NCBI RefSeq assembly: GCF_018860975.1
Contig: NZ_JAHKQI010000008.1
Coordinates: forward strand, 533,550 to 597,549
Direction of reading: 5' to 3'
DNA: 64,000 nt
DNA from: Lentibacter algarum
GTDB lineage: Bacteria; Pseudomonadota; Alphaproteobacteria; Rhodobacterales; Rhodobacteraceae
The first letter of the stretch is position 1; every line of letters starts with the position of its first letter. The notes below the pieces were generated by a model. That model did no database searches. It saw nothing but the letters and a program-made list of their open reading frames with translations, and had not been told where the DNA came from. Position numbers and translations under genes: made by a program. Positions 1 through 9,806 of this stretch are shown piece after piece.

Positions 1-2795
1 CCGCTTTCAAGCACTTCCATCGCCTCGTCGTCGTCCTCAACCAAGGCAGAAGCCAGCGGTTGTGACAGCTTTGAGCCGTCACGGTAGATCGCGTTGGCTT
101 TGACGCCGAGTGACCATGAGAGCTCATAGGCTTTCTGGCAGTCTTCAATCGTTGCGTCGTTTGGCATGTTGACGGTTTTTGAGATCGCACCAGAAATAAA
201 GCTCTGCGCCGCCGCCATCATCAGGATGTGGCTGTCAGTTGACAGGTAGCGCTTGCCGATTTTGCCGCATGGGTTGGCACAGTCAAAGACGTTGTAGTGC
301 TTTTCCTCAAGGTGTGGCGCGCCTTCGAGCGTCATTGAGCCACAGACATGGGCGTTTGCTGCGTCGATGTCGGCGCGGTCATACCCAAGGTGCTTGAGGA
401 GATCAAAGGTCGGATCATTAAGCTTGGCGGCTGGAATGCCGAGTGACTTGGTGCAGAACTCTTCACCGAGCGTCCACTGGTTGAAGACAAAGCGGATGTC
501 AAAGGCTGTGCCAAGAGCTGCTTCGATCTTGTCGATCTCGGTTTGGCCGAAGCCGTGGCCGATGAGCGAGGTGTGGTTGATGCCCGGAGCATTGCCGAGT
601 GTGGCGTGGCCGACAGCGTATGACACGATTTCTTCGATCTGCGCTGAGCCGTAGCCGAGCATTTCAAGCGCTGCTGGCACCGACTGGTTGATGATCTTGA
701 AGTAACCACCGCCTGCGAGCTTTTTGAACTTCACCAAGGCAAAGTCTGGCTCGATGCCGGTTGTGTCGCAATCCATCACAAGGCCGATGGTGCCTGTCGG
801 GGCGATCACGGAAACCTGCGCGTTGCGGTAGCCGTGCTCTTCGCCGAGCTTATAGGCCTCGTCCCAAACAGCCATTGAGAGGGCTGTCAGGTTTTCGTCG
901 GGGCAGTTTACCAAGTCGAGTGGAACAGGCTTAACGGCGAGCTTTTCATAGCCCTCGGTCGCGCCATAGGCTGCGTTGCGGTGGTTGCGGATGACGCGGA
1001 GCATGTGCTCTTTGTTTTTCGCGTAGCCTGCGAATGGGCCAAGCTCGCCAGCCATTTCGGCAGATGTAGCATAGCTTACGCCTGTCATGATCGCTGTGAG
1101 TGCTGCACCGATGGCGCGACCTTCGTCGCTGTCATAACCAAGACCCATGTTCATCAACAAGCCGCCGATGTTGGCGTAGCCAAGGCCCAATGTGCGGAAA
1201 TCATACGAGCGCTGGGCGATCTCTTGTGATGGGAATTGCGCCATTGTTACCGAGATTTCGAGTGTCACTGTCCAGAGGCGCGTGGCGTGCATGTAGTCTT
1301 CGGCGTTGAACTTACCGTCCTCAAAGAAGGTCAGCAGGTTCATCGAGGCGAGGTTACAGGCCGTGTCGTCAAGGAACATGTATTCCGAGCACGGGTTTGA
1401 GCCGCGGATTTCGCCGTCTTCTGGGCATGTGTGCCAGTCATTAACCGTGTCGTGGAACTGAATGCCCGGATCGGCGCAGGCCCAAGCGGCGTGGCCGACA
1501 TCTTCCCAGAGGTCACGGGCTTTGATTGTTTTGGCAACCGAGCCGTCCGTGCGGCGGATCAGCTCCCAGTCAGCGTCGTCTTTGACGGCCTGCAAGAAAG
1601 CGTTTGTCACGCGGATCGAGTTGTTTGAGTTCTGGCCTGAAACCGATGCGTAGGCTTCACTGTCCCAGTCGGTGTCGTAGGTCGGGAACTCGATGCTGTC
1701 AAAACCCTGCTTTGCATAGTCCAGCACGCGCTTGACGTAAGTCTCGGGGATATGGACTTTCTTCGCGCCGCGGATAGCGGTTTTGAGCTGTTCGTTTTTC
1801 TTCGGGTCTACGGCGTCTTCTGTGCTGCCGTCCCATGCGCGGATGGCTGAGAAGATCTCGTTAAGGCGCTCTTCGTGCATCTTTGAGCCGGCCACAATGG
1901 AAGCAACCTTCTGCTCTTCCTTGACCTTCCAGTTGATGTATTCTTCGATATCCGGGTGGTCAGCATCGACGATGACCATCTTGGCCGCGCGGCGTGTGGT
2001 GCCGCCTGACTTGATCGCGCCAGCAGCGCGGTCACCGATTTTCAGAAAGCCCATGAGACCCGACGACTTGCCGCCGCCTGACAGCGCTTCATCTGAGGCG
2101 CGCAGGTGCGAGAAGTTGGTGCCCGTGCCTGAGCCATATTTGAAGAGACGCGCTTCACGCACCCAAAGGTCCATGATGCCGCCGTCACCGACGAGATCGT
2201 CTTTGACCGACTGAATAAAGCAAGCGTGTGGCTGCGGGTGCTCGTATGAGCTGGCTGATTTTGTAAGTTCGCCTGATTTGTAGTCAACATAGTAGTGGCC
2301 TTGGCCTGGCCCGTCGATGCCATAGGCCCAATGCAGACCGGTGTTGAACCACTGTGGCGAGTTTGGTGCAGCGCGTTGTGTGGCGAGCATGTAGCGCATT
2401 TCGTCATAGTAAGCTGAGGCGTCTTCTTCGGTTGTGAAGTAGCCCCCCTTCCAGCCCCAGTAAGCCCATGCGCCGGCGAGGCGGTCAAAAACTTGCTTGG
2501 CTGAAATTTCGCCGCCAATTTCTGTGTCTTTGGTTGAGGCTTCAGCACGCCACAAAAATTCGGGAACGTCTTTTTCTTTGATCTTCTTGAGAGCTGCGGG
2601 AACACCGGCTTTGCGGAAATACTTCTGCGCAATCACATCCGAGGCGACCTGACTCCAACTGGCGGGCACTTCCACGCCGTCGAGCTTGAAAACAATCGTG
2701 CCATCAGGGTTGCGAATTTCGGACGACGTCTTGACGAACTCAATGCTCGCATATGCGTCTTTGCCTGCCTCGGTAAATTTTCTCTCGATCTTCAT
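1..2795 (-). CDS. nrdJ: Class II (B12-dependent) ribonucleotide reductase, C-terminus off the window
   Basis: Adenosylcobalamin-dependent reductase making deoxyribonucleotides from ribonucleotides without oxygen dependence. I translated 931 residues from the ATG at 2795; family members are about 1,200 residues, so roughly the last quarter lies beyond position 1. Visible motifs: ACFIQS with the first redox Cys at residue 192, [12 protein letters not shown] in the substrate region, and NPCSE followed by [11 protein letters not shown] near residues 467-485, carrying the thiyl-radical Cys and second redox Cys. A late APTGTIG motif is also present. The gene stands alone behind a long leader with two NrdR-like boxes, so control by NrdR is inferred. 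The open frame is unbroken over the visible part. Confidence 0.95.
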   Translation of the reverse strand, partial: MKIERKFTEAGKDAYASIEFVKTSSEIRNPDGTIVFKLDGVEVPASWSQVASDVIAQKYFRKAGVPAALKKIKEKDVPEFLWRAEASTKDTEIGGEISAKQVFDRLAGAWAYWGWKGGYFTTEEDASAYYDEMRYMLATQRAAPNSPQWFNTGLHWAYGIDGPGQGHYYVDYKSGELTKSASSYEHPQPHACFIQSVKDDLVGDGGIMDLWVREARLFKYGSGTGTNFSHLRASDEALSGGGKSSGLMGFLKIGDRAAGAIKSGGTTRRAAKMVIVDADHPDIEEYINWKVKEEQKVASIVAGSKMHEERLNEIFSAIRAWDGSTEDAVDPKKNEQLKTAIRGAKKVHIPETYVKRVLDYAKQGFDSIEFPTYDTDWDSEAYASVSGQNSNNSIRVTNAFLQAVKDDADWELIRRTDGSVAKTIKARDLWEDVGHAAWACADPGIQFHDTVNDWHTCPEDGEIRGSNPCSEYMFLDDTACNLASMNLLTFFEDGKFNAEDYMHATRLWTVTLEISVTMAQFPSQEIAQRSYDFRTLGLGYANIGGLLMNMGLGYDSDEGRAIGAALTAIMTGVSYATSAEMAGELGPFAGYAKNKEHMLRVIRNHRNAAYGATEGYEKLAVKPVPLDLVNCPDENLTALSMAVWDEAYKLGEEHGYRNAQVSVIAPTGTIGLVMDCDTTGIEPDFALVKFKKLAGGGYFKIINQSVPAALEMLGYGSAQIEEIVSYAVGHATLGNAPGINHTSLIGHGFGQTEIDKIEAALGTAFDIRFVFNQWTLGEEFCTKSLGIPAAKLNDPTFDLLKHLGYDRADIDAANAHVCGSMTLEGAPHLEEKHYNVFDCANPCGKIGKRYLSTDSHILMMAAAQSFISGAISKTVNMPNDATIEDCQKAYELSWSLGVKANAIYRDGSKLSQPLASALVEDDDEAMEVLES

Positions 2796-2817
2796 GTCAC
2801 TGCCTCGCCTGAGTGTT

Positions 2818-2837
2818 AACGTTTCTTTTCAAACGTT
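2818..2837. repeat. Inverted repeat in the nrdJ leader
   Basis: AACGTTT (2818-2824) and AAACGTT (2831-2837) are perfect 7-base arms around a 6-base loop, ending 23 bases before the nrdJ start. It could be a weak RNA hairpin in the 5' leader or a protein site; nothing decides between them. Confidence 0.4.
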
Positions 2838-2994
2838 CGTAAAATATAATCGCGTGTAATTACGCGCCGTGATCGGGCAGACTTCAGCTACAGGAAAAGC
2901 GATACCGTGCGGAAAAATACCTTTCCGTGGCATATTGCGCCAAATGCGCTCGCAATTTGCTATGTGACCTAAACCTGTCCCAGCCCGTCGCTGA

Positions 2995-3041
2995 CCCCTA
3001 TATGTTGTGGTCTTGCTTCCGGTCTCCACAACTTGACGTAT
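2995..3041. promoter_or_regulatory. Paired NrdR-type boxes upstream of nrdJ
   Basis: Two 16-base blocks resemble the published NrdR box (acaCwAtATaTwGtgt). The block at 2995-3010 (CCCCTATATGTTGTGG) matches 12 of 16 positions and the block at 3026-3041 (CCACAACTTGACGTAT) about 10. Their starts are exactly 31 bases apart, the three-helical-turn spacing known for NrdR tandem sites. They lie about 200 bases before the nrdJ start, with no other gene between. The second box is degenerate, so the spacing is the main support. Confidence 0.6.
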
Positions 3042-3465
3042 TCACCCATAGTTGGTCAACTTAAACTTTCCTAAATTTTCGTGAATTTTTGGTTGACCGA
3101 GTGTTAAACCCGTCAGCGATTTGCCGCGTATGTGATTCACCCACATGGTTCTCCACAAGCTGCGCCGCGAGACGGAAAAAACGGGAGGCGAAGAAAGTCA
3201 AAGTTTTAGCACCTTTAGAGAAACCATATTGCGGTTCACACGTTTTAGCTGCATGCCTGTTAACCTTTTCGGAGGCCACTTCGGGACTTCAGAAAAAAAC
3301 TTCTCTCCTTGATCATATCGGGGCTGAAGGGAGACTTTGAGAGGCCGCAGACTCATCCGAAAAAAGAATCGGGGGTGAAAATGACGCAGAACCAGCAGAC
3401 GGAGCTTGCCAACCTTACTCTTATCGGAAAACACAATATCTTGTGGTTAATCTCGGTCAAACACA
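3042..3465. other. Intergenic stretch without a recognised gene
   Basis: AT-richer DNA between the nrdJ control region and the tRNA-Pro terminator. I see only short open frames without family resemblance or good codon structure. GGTCAAC at 3054-3060 and GTTGACC near 3092 form loose inverted repeats. I looked for a 6S RNA, which often lies near zapA in this class, and could not recognise one. Confidence 0.4.
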
Positions 3466-3491
3466 CCAAAAGCCCGCCGCCGAAGCGGCGG
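3466..3491 (-). terminator. Rho-independent terminator after tRNA-Pro
   Basis: On the minus strand CCGCCGC-TTCG-GCGGCGG forms a 7-bp GC stem closed by a UUCG tetraloop, followed by GCTTTT. It begins 24 bases past the CCA end of tRNA-Pro. Confidence 0.8.
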
Positions 3492-3515
3492 ATGGCTTAA
3501 GAGTATGTGTGGAAA

Positions 3516-3592
3516 TGGTCGGGACGGTAAGATTCGAACTTACGACCCCCTGTACCCAAAACAGGTGCGCTACCAGACTGCGCTACGCCCCG
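3516..3592 (-). tRNA. tRNA-Pro (anticodon TGG)
   Basis: A complete 77-base cloverleaf is readable on the minus strand. The acceptor arm CGGGGCG pairs with CGTCCCG, the anticodon arm is CCTGT-TTTGGGT-ACAGG with TGG at 34-36, the T-loop is GTTCGAATC, and CCA is encoded. It is a single-gene unit with its own terminator. Confidence 0.96.
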
Positions 3593-3688
3593 GACCGTGC
3601 GGCTCTTTAGCCCCGTTCACCGGGGCATTGCAACATCAAAAATCACCGCAAGCGCATTCAGTTGAAATTATCCTCATCAGGCAGCGGC

Positions 3689-4090
3689 TCAGGCTCCCGA
3701 TCCGAGCCGCTCTTCAAGATCACCGGCGACAGATTCAGCGCGGGCCGCCAGTTCGGCCAGACTGTCTTGCAACCCTGCCGGAACAACCGGAACTTCGACG
3801 CGTTCGGCAGCCGGCGCTGGCATGGCGCTAAGGCGCGCGATCTCGTTTTCGAGCTCGGTTATGCGCCCGTCACGTGAGTTGAGCTTGTCTTCAAGGCCAG
3901 CCGTTTTGTCAGCCAACATAAGCCCAGCCATCAGCAACATGCGTGGCTCGGGCAAGCGACCTATCTGTTCGGTCAACGTACTGGCTTCAATATCAAGCAT
4001 TGCAGCAGCGCTTTGCAGGTAGTGCTCTTCGCCCTCCTGGCAGGCAACTTCAAAGCTGCGGCCGCCGATTTTGATTTCGATCTCAGGCAT
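3689..4090 (-). CDS. zapA: Cell division protein ZapA
   Basis: A 133-residue protein of the ZapA family, which binds and crosslinks FtsZ at the division ring. It opens PEIEIKIGGRSFEVACQEGEE, the typical N-terminal globular strand and helix, followed by the LLMAGLMLADK helix and a coiled coil at about residues 65-85. The last 45 residues are an acidic, Ala-rich tail longer than in the E. coli protein. Its ATG overlaps the upstream coiled-coil gene in a TGATG junction, implying translational coupling. The pair is divergent from tkt, a common order in Rhodobacterales. Confidence 0.9.
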   Translation of the reverse strand: MPEIEIKIGGRSFEVACQEGEEHYLQSAAAMLDIEASTLTEQIGRLPEPRMLLMAGLMLADKTAGLEDKLNSRDGRITELENEIARLSAMPAPAAERVEVPVVPAGLQDSLAELAARAESVAGDLEERLGSGA

Positions 4091-4581
4091 CAGGCACTCT
4101 CCTCGGCTTGGGCCGCTTGTGTCAGCAAGGTGTTGATGGTTTCAACGACAGCGCCCGCTTCGGCCTGATCAACGGCCCGCGCAGCGCGCAGCCCTTCAAG
4201 CTCTGCCAGCATGGCTTTGTTAATGAGGTGCGGTTCACCTACCCCACGTTCATTGGCTTCGCGCAGGGCCGCGTTCGAGGTGCGCAACTGCTCGTTGGCG
4301 GCGCGCATGCGTTGCATTTCCATGTCGAGTTTGGCGGTCGCCATACGCTGGGTTTCGAGCTCCCCTGCAAGCTCTGCTGTCTGCACCTCAAGCTTGGCGT
4401 GGAGCTTCTTGTTGCGCTCTTCAAGTTGCCCGCTCACAAGCTTTTCATCCTCCAGTGCAGCCTTCAAAGCATCCAGTTCAGCCGTATCGACGGCAGCTCC
4501 ACTTTCGTATGTTTCGACGCTCTTACCGATCCGTTCAAGCGCGGAGGTTATGCGCCGCTCCAGTTCGTTGATGTCACTCAT
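4090..4581 (-). CDS. Coiled-coil protein encoded with ZapA
   Basis: A 163-residue protein dominated by heptad-like helices from about residue 30 to 130 (LEERNKKLHAKLEVQ, LDMEMQRMRAANEQLRTSNAALREANE). It has no signal peptide or membrane segment. The last part, LLTQAAQAEESA, runs into the zapA start. I do not recognise a named family; overlap with zapA suggests a cytosolic partner in division-ring bundling, possibly playing the part ZapB plays elsewhere, but that is inference from position and shape only. Confidence 0.75.
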   Translation of the reverse strand: MSDINELERRITSALERIGKSVETYESGAAVDTAELDALKAALEDEKLVSGQLEERNKKLHAKLEVQTAELAGELETQRMATAKLDMEMQRMRAANEQLRTSNAALREANERGVGEPHLINKAMLAELEGLRAARAVDQAEAGAVVETINTLLTQAAQAEESA

Positions 4582-4795
4582 AAGTCATGCCCCGCTCTGC
4601 ATTAAGCCTGTTTTGCACTCTTACAGACGAATCATTCTGGTGCAAGTTCGGCCTCCAATCACCTGAGTTTAGGCGATCTTTCAGGTTTTGTGCACCCTAC
4701 AGGCAGAAAGCGCAGTTGCCTTCTTATCTAGGGCTGGTATTCAGCCTGTGCGTTTTACTGCCAAATCTAACACCTGCAAACATGAGGACGACCCC

Positions 4796-6814
4796 TTGGA
4801 CATTGCTGCTCTTCGCCAATCTCACCCTGATCACTGGATGCGCGCTGCCGCCATTCGCACGCTGACTCTTGACGCGGTTGCCGCCGCCAATTCGGGACAC
4901 TCCGGCATGCCGATGGGCATGGCCGACGTCGCGACTGTCCTGTTTGAGAAGCACCTCAAGTTTGATGCCAAAGCACCCGACTGGCCTGATCGTGACCGCT
5001 TTATCCTGTCGGCTGGTCACGGCTCGATGTTGCTGTATTCGCTTCTGCACCTCACCGGTTACGAAGACATGACGCTTGAGCAAATCAAAAACTTCCGCCA
5101 ATGGGGCGCGATTACGGCCGGGCACCCTGAGTACGGCCATGCAAAGGGCATTGAAACGACAACCGGCCCGCTTGGGCAAGGCATTGCGAATGCGGTTGGT
5201 TTCGCGATGGCCGAAGAGATCCAGCGTGCGCATTATGGCAAGAAGGTTGTTGACCACCACACTTATGTGATCGCTGGCGATGGCTGCCTTATGGAAGGCA
5301 TAAGCCATGAGGCCATTGGCCTTGCCGGACGTCACCAACTGAGCAAGTTGATCGTGTTCTGGGACAACAACGACATCACTATTGATGGTAGGGTTTCGCT
5401 TTCTGACCGCACCGATCAGGTGCAACGCTTCAAAGCTGCCGGCTGGCAAGTGATCGAGATCGACGGACACGACCCTGAGGCCATTGATGCCGCGATTGTT
5501 AAGGCCAAAAGTGCCGGCGGCAAGCCGAGCATGATTGCGTGCAAAACACACATCGCCCTTGGCCACGCGGCGCAGGACACTTCAAAAGGCCACGGCGCTT
5601 TGACGGATGCCGACCAGATGGCCGCCGCCAAGAAGGCCTATGGCTGGACAACAGGGCCGTTTGATATCCCCAAGGCAATCAAGGCCGAATGGGAAGCCAT
5701 TGGCGCGCGCGGTGCTGAAGAGCGGGCTGCATGGGAGGCGCGTTTTGAAGGTATCTCGGGCCGAAAGCAGGCCGACTTCACCCGCGCTTACGCCTTGGAA
5801 GTGCCTAAGAAGCTGTCAGCAACCATTAAGGCGCTGAAAAAGCAGATTTCAGAAGGCGCACCGAAGATGGCGACGCGCAAATCATCTGAAACAGTGCTTG
5901 AAGTCGTGAACCCGATCATGCCGGAGACTGTTGGCGGTTCGGCTGACCTGACAGGCTCCAACAACACCAAAACCGGCGATCTTGGCATTTTTGATGTCGA
6001 CAACCGCGGTGGGCGCTATGTTTACTATGGTATTCGCGAGCACGGCATGGCCGCGGCGATGAACGGCATGGTGCTGCACGGTGGTATCCGCCCTTATGGC
6101 GGCACATTCTTTACGTTCACCGACTATGCACGCCCGTCGATGCGCCTCGCCGCCTTGATGGGTATTCCGACTGTGTTTGTGATGACCCACGATAGCATTG
6201 GTGTGGGCGAAGATGGGCCAACACACCAGCCTGTCGAGCACCTCGCGATTTGCCGCGCCACCCCCAACAGCTACACCTTCCGCCCCGCTGACACGGTGGA
6301 AACTGCGGAAGCTTGGGAAATTGCCTTGAGCAGCAAAGATGTGCCTTCAGTTCTGTCTCTGACACGCCAAGGGCTGCCGACCGTGCGCCTTGAGCACAAG
6401 AACAAGAACATGACAGCGCAAGGCGCCTATGTTTTGGCTGATGCTGACGGCAAGCGGCAGGCGATCATCATGGCGACGGGCTCGGAAGTGTCTATTGCAC
6501 TGGCGGCGCGCGATTTGTTGCAGGAAAGCGGAATTGGCACGCGGGTCGTTTCAATGCCCTGCTGGGAGCTGTTTGAGCAACAAGAAGAAGCTGTGCGCAA
6601 ACGTGTTCTGCCGGGAGGGCCAGTTCGGGTCGCAGTTGAGGCCGGTTGCCAATCTGGCTGGGACAAATGGCTCACCGGTGAGCGCGGTAAGTCCAACAAG
6701 GCTGCGTTTGTCGGTATGGAAGGCTTTGGCGCTTCGGCTCCGGCCGAGGTGCTTTACGAGAAGTTCGGGATCACTGCTGCGGCAGTTGCCGAAAAAGTCC
6801 GCAGCCTGCTGTAA
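4796..6814 (+). CDS. tkt: Transketolase
   Basis: Thiamine-diphosphate enzyme that moves two-carbon units between sugar phosphates in the pentose phosphate and Calvin-type pathways. The first domain has SGHSGMPMG and the ThDP motif GDGCLMEG ending in WDNND at about residues 160-190. The middle domain carries [13 protein letters not shown] and [17 protein letters not shown] place the start at TTG 4796: GAGGA lies 7 bases before it and the protein then begins [13 protein letters not shown], as in family members, giving 672 residues. The frame stays open upstream but that stretch does not look like transketolase. A strong hairpin follows the stop. Confidence 0.95.
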   Translation: MDIAALRQSHPDHWMRAAAIRTLTLDAVAAANSGHSGMPMGMADVATVLFEKHLKFDAKAPDWPDRDRFILSAGHGSMLLYSLLHLTGYEDMTLEQIKNFRQWGAITAGHPEYGHAKGIETTTGPLGQGIANAVGFAMAEEIQRAHYGKKVVDHHTYVIAGDGCLMEGISHEAIGLAGRHQLSKLIVFWDNNDITIDGRVSLSDRTDQVQRFKAAGWQVIEIDGHDPEAIDAAIVKAKSAGGKPSMIACKTHIALGHAAQDTSKGHGALTDADQMAAAKKAYGWTTGPFDIPKAIKAEWEAIGARGAEERAAWEARFEGISGRKQADFTRAYALEVPKKLSATIKALKKQISEGAPKMATRKSSETVLEVVNPIMPETVGGSADLTGSNNTKTGDLGIFDVDNRGGRYVYYGIREHGMAAAMNGMVLHGGIRPYGGTFFTFTDYARPSMRLAALMGIPTVFVMTHDSIGVGEDGPTHQPVEHLAICRATPNSYTFRPADTVETAEAWEIALSSKDVPSVLSLTRQGLPTVRLEHKNKNMTAQGAYVLADADGKRQAIIMATGSEVSIALAARDLLQESGIGTRVVSMPCWELFEQQEEAVRKRVLPGGPVRVAVEAGCQSGWDKWLTGERGKSNKAAFVGMEGFGASAPAEVLYEKFGITAAAVAEKVRSLL

Positions 6815-6830
6815 GGGCGTAAAACCACGT

Positions 6831-6852
6831 GCGAGGGGCTACGGCCCCTCGC
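6831..6852. terminator. Hairpin between convergent tkt and DUF808 gene
   Basis: GCGAGGGGC-TACG-GCCCCTCGC is a perfect 9-bp stem with a 4-base loop lying between the stops of two facing genes. It lacks a clean T-run on either side, so termination efficiency is uncertain. Confidence 0.55.
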
Positions 6853-6855
6853 CTA

Positions 6856-7812
6856 TCACCCTGCGACTCTGCGCCAAAGCGGGGTGATCAACTTGAGGCC
6901 GACAGGCACAAGCAAAAGGCCGAGCGCGAGGCCAAACACGCCATCCATAGCCGCCGTAAACACCCATTTGATGGCGTCAACCGGCCCACCGATCAGCGTG
7001 GCAAGTGTCTTGGCTTGTTGCGCTATCCACTCATACGGTAGATGCCAGCCCAGTTCATGCGCCCCATGAATGATGATCGAGCCCCCCACCCAGAGCATTG
7101 CGGCGGTTCCGATGATCGTGAGCGCATGCAACAGGCCGGGCATCGCCTTCACAACGCCCTCCCCGAAACCACGAGTGACGCGAAGGCGTCCGCGTTGTGC
7201 CATGTGCAGCCCGACATCATCGGCTTTGACGATCAGAGCAACTGCCCCGTAGACGACGACTGTTATCAGCACGGCTACAGCGGCGAGTGTTGCGGCTTCC
7301 ATCCAGAATGTGCTCGGCGGTATGGCGGCAAGCGAGATTGTCATGATTTCAGCCGAGAGAATGAAATCTGTCTTGATGGCTCCGGCGGCCTTTTGTTCTT
7401 CAAGGTGAGCGGGATCATCAATTTCGGTTTCGGGTTCGGTGGTGTGATGTGCATCAACAAGGCCAATTGCCTGCGCGATCTTCTCGGCGCCTTCAAAACA
7501 GAGATAGGCGCCACCAAGCATAAGCAAAGGTGAAATGAGCCAGGGAGCGAAGGCATTGAGCGCGAGGCCGGCGGGCAACAGGAACACCAGTTTGTTGACC
7601 ATCGAGCCTTTGGCGATCTTCCAGATGATCGGCAACTCGCGGTTCGCTTCAAAACCCTGCACATACTTCGGGGCAACAGCGGCATCGTCTATCACCGCGC
7701 CCGCGGCTTTGGACCCTGCTTTGAGCGCTTGTGCGGCAACGTCATCAACTGACGCAGCAGCAACTTTGGCCAAGGCCGCGACGTCGTCTAGCAGGGCAAT
7801 CAATCCGCTCAT
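6856..7812 (-). CDS. DUF808 family inner-membrane protein
   Basis: From ATG 7812 the product is 318 residues and begins MSGLIALLDDVAALAKVAAASVDDVAAQ, the hallmark N-terminus of the DUF808 (YedI-like) family. Several hydrophobic segments follow, separated by a loop with an acidic stretch (TEPETEIDDPAHLEEQ). The open frame runs further upstream, but that part is unlike the family. Its biochemical role is unknown; it should sit in the cytoplasmic membrane. It faces tkt and is divergent from gap. Confidence 0.85.
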   Translation of the reverse strand: MSGLIALLDDVAALAKVAAASVDDVAAQALKAGSKAAGAVIDDAAVAPKYVQGFEANRELPIIWKIAKGSMVNKLVFLLPAGLALNAFAPWLISPLLMLGGAYLCFEGAEKIAQAIGLVDAHHTTEPETEIDDPAHLEEQKAAGAIKTDFILSAEIMTISLAAIPPSTFWMEAATLAAVAVLITVVVYGAVALIVKADDVGLHMAQRGRLRVTRGFGEGVVKAMPGLLHALTIIGTAAMLWVGGSIIIHGAHELGWHLPYEWIAQQAKTLATLIGGPVDAIKWVFTAAMDGVFGLALGLLLVPVGLKLITPLWRRVAG

Positions 7813-7981
7813 GTATGGCCTTTCCGCACTGTTAGCGCCAACAAGATTTTCACAACTTAAAATCGGCGCAAGTTTATCGCTAACATGGACAAAAACGGTG
7901 TTCAATTCAAGCCAGCCCCCTTCCAGAAAGACGATGTGAAGGATATGAGGCTGCAAAGACATTCGCATCAGGAGATCAGAC

Positions 7982-8980
7982 ATGGCCATCACAGTTGGCA
8001 TTAACGGATTTGGCCGTATCGGCCGCTGCACCTTGTCACACATTGCCGCCTCGGGGCGTGATGATGTGAAGGTTGTGAAGGTAAACGCCACCGGCCCTCT
8101 CGAAACTGCGGCGCATCTGATCAAATACGATTCTGTGCATGGCCGCTTTCCGAACGAGGTGAAGACTGGTGATCGGATGATGGACCTTGGCGCCGGCGAG
8201 ATGGAGATGTTCTCGACCTACAACATGGACGAGCTTGACTGGTCAGGCGTTGATGTTGTTTTGGAATGCACGGGCAAGTTTAACGACGGCGAAAAGGCCA
8301 AAGCGCACCTTGAGCGCGGTGCCAAGAAGGTTTTGCTGTCGGCGCCGGGTAAAAACGTGGACAAAACCATCGTCTATGGTGTGAACGACGCGGCGCTTTT
8401 GCCTGAACACAACATGATTTCCAACGGCTCATGCACAACCAATTGCCTCGCGCCTGTCGCCAAGGTTCTGAACGATGCCGTGGGCATCGAGAGCGGCATC
8501 ATGACGACCATACACTCTTACACAGGCGATCAACCGACGCTAGACCGCCGTCACAAAGACCTATACCGCGCCCGTGCCGCTGCGATGAGCATGATCCCGA
8601 CATCCACCGGAGCTGCTAAGGCACTGGGTGAGGTTCTGCCAGAGCTGGCGGGCAAGCTTGACGGCTCGGCCATTCGGGTTCCGACACCGAACGTAAGCGC
8701 AGTTGACCTGACGTTCACAGCGGGCAAAGACGTGACAGCAGAAGACATAAACGAGATCATGAAAGCGGCGGCGAGCGGGCCGATGAAAGGTGTTCTCGGC
8801 TACGAAGAAGCACCCTTGGTGTCTGTTGATTTCAACAAGTCGGAAGAAAGCTCGATATTTGCCCCGGCTCAGACGCGAGTTGTTGGTGGCCGCTTGGTGC
8901 GGGTGCTGGCTTGGTATGACAACGAGTGGGGCTTTAGCTGCCGCATGGCCGATGTTGCCGTGATGATGGGCCGCCTGTAG
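7982..8980 (+). CDS. gap: Type I glyceraldehyde-3-phosphate dehydrogenase
   Basis: Converts glyceraldehyde 3-phosphate to 1,3-bisphosphoglycerate. The 332-residue chain starts TVGINGFGRIGR, the Rossmann nucleotide fold, and has the catalytic motif SNGSCTTNCLAP with the nucleophilic Cys at residue 151. The C-terminus has WYDNEWGFSCRM. Where NAD-specific enzymes usually have an Asp after the second strand, this one reads KVNATGP, so cofactor preference may be relaxed or towards NADP; this is inference. It lies near tkt and ends in a clear terminator. Confidence 0.95.
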   Translation: MAITVGINGFGRIGRCTLSHIAASGRDDVKVVKVNATGPLETAAHLIKYDSVHGRFPNEVKTGDRMMDLGAGEMEMFSTYNMDELDWSGVDVVLECTGKFNDGEKAKAHLERGAKKVLLSAPGKNVDKTIVYGVNDAALLPEHNMISNGSCTTNCLAPVAKVLNDAVGIESGIMTTIHSYTGDQPTLDRRHKDLYRARAAAMSMIPTSTGAAKALGEVLPELAGKLDGSAIRVPTPNVSAVDLTFTAGKDVTAEDINEIMKAAASGPMKGVLGYEEAPLVSVDFNKSEESSIFAPAQTRVVGGRLVRVLAWYDNEWGFSCRMADVAVMMGRL

Positions 8981-9010
8981 GGCCAAGCGCTATCATTCTT
9001 GCGAAATTAA

Positions 9011-9047
9011 CTCCCGTGAGTCATATCTCACGGGAGCATTTCTTTTT
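9011..9047 (+). terminator. Rho-independent terminator after gap
   Basis: CTCCCGTGAG-TCATAT-CTCACGGGAG is a perfect 10-bp stem followed by CATTTCTTTTT. It ends 13 bases before the start of the next small open frame. Confidence 0.85.
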
Positions 9048-9059
9048 GAGGCTGCAGGC

Positions 9060-9203
9060 ATGAATACCCAAATCGCGATTGTCCTTGGATTGGTAATCCT
9101 GTCTTTGCTCTGCCTTGACGGTTTTTTGAACCAATGGGACGCGTTGGTGTTTTTGCTGCGAAAGTTCGCAGCGTTAACCGAATGGCTGGCATTCTGGCGT
9201 TAG
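9060..9203 (+). CDS. Small single-span membrane protein (47 residues)
   Basis: A 47-residue open frame, MNTQIAIVLGLVILSLLCLD then a short linker and a second part ending LTEWLAFWR. The first 20 residues form a clear membrane helix and the C-terminus is amphipathic with a Trp/Arg end. GAGG stands 9 bases before the ATG. Short proteins of this form ending in AFWR are, as I recall, conserved next to gap genes in Rhodobacterales. It sits directly behind the gap terminator, so it depends on read-through or its own promoter. Function unknown. Confidence 0.65.
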   Translation: MNTQIAIVLGLVILSLLCLDGFLNQWDALVFLLRKFAALTEWLAFWR

Positions 9204-9206
9204 GTT

Positions 9207-9704
9207 TCAGACCTTGCCGAGGCGTTCAAGCAATCGTTGTTTAACATGAGGCGTAACGAACTTGGTGATATCGCCATCGAGACGCGCAATCTCTTTCACC
9301 AAGCGTGAAGCGATCGCTTGGTGGTTGAGATCGGCCATCAGGAACACTGTTTCGATTTTGCTCTCCATGGCACGGTTCATACCAACCATCTGAAATTCAT
9401 ACTCAAAATCGGTTAGAGCACGCAGGCCGCGCACGATTGTTTGCGCACCGACATCTCTTGCGCAGTGAATGAGCAGGTTTTCAAACGGGTGAACAACGAT
9501 CTCGGTGCCGGTTTCCTTCGTCAGGTTTACACATTCTTCTTCGAGCATTGCGACGCGTTCTTCGAGAGAGAACAACGGGCCTTTGTCACGGTTGATAGCG
9601 ACGCCGATCACCAGCCTGTCAACAAGCACAGCTGCACGTTTGAGGATACCAATGTGGCCCAAAGTGACGGGATCAAAAGTGCCGGGGTAAAGACCAATGC
9701 GCAT
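9207..9704 (-). CDS. coaD: Phosphopantetheine adenylyltransferase
   Basis: Fourth step of coenzyme A synthesis: joins 4'-phosphopantetheine and ATP to give dephospho-CoA. The 165-residue protein opens MRIGLYPGTFDPVTLGHIGIL, containing the nucleotidyltransferase signature (here T-x-GH). It also has VRGLRALTDFEYEFQM and ASRLVKEIARLDGDI, typical of the family. ATG 9704 is chosen because GAGG lies 8 bases upstream; another in-frame ATG four codons earlier is less well placed. It converges on the small ORF with a 3-base gap. Confidence 0.93.
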   Translation of the reverse strand: MRIGLYPGTFDPVTLGHIGILKRAAVLVDRLVIGVAINRDKGPLFSLEERVAMLEEECVNLTKETGTEIVVHPFENLLIHCARDVGAQTIVRGLRALTDFEYEFQMVGMNRAMESKIETVFLMADLNHQAIASRLVKEIARLDGDITKFVTPHVKQRLLERLGKV

Positions 9705-9806
9705 GTCGAGCCTCATGTGTTTGGGACGAAAGATTGTTACGTTGCAATGCTACATATTGATAGAAGACACAAGGTCGCTATCGTGACGAGGCCATCTGGA
9801 AGACAG

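Noticed and set aside
3042..3465. 6S RNA gene near zapA
   Set aside because: The location is plausible, but I could not see the long hairpin with a central open bubble on either strand.
3381..3500. 39-codon plus-strand frame with GGGGG before its ATG
   Set aside because: It runs through the tRNA-Pro terminator hairpin, and its protein sequence has no structure or family look; most likely chance.
4724..5566. 280-codon open frame antisense to transketolase
   Set aside because: It lies opposite conserved transketolase codons; no domain seen.
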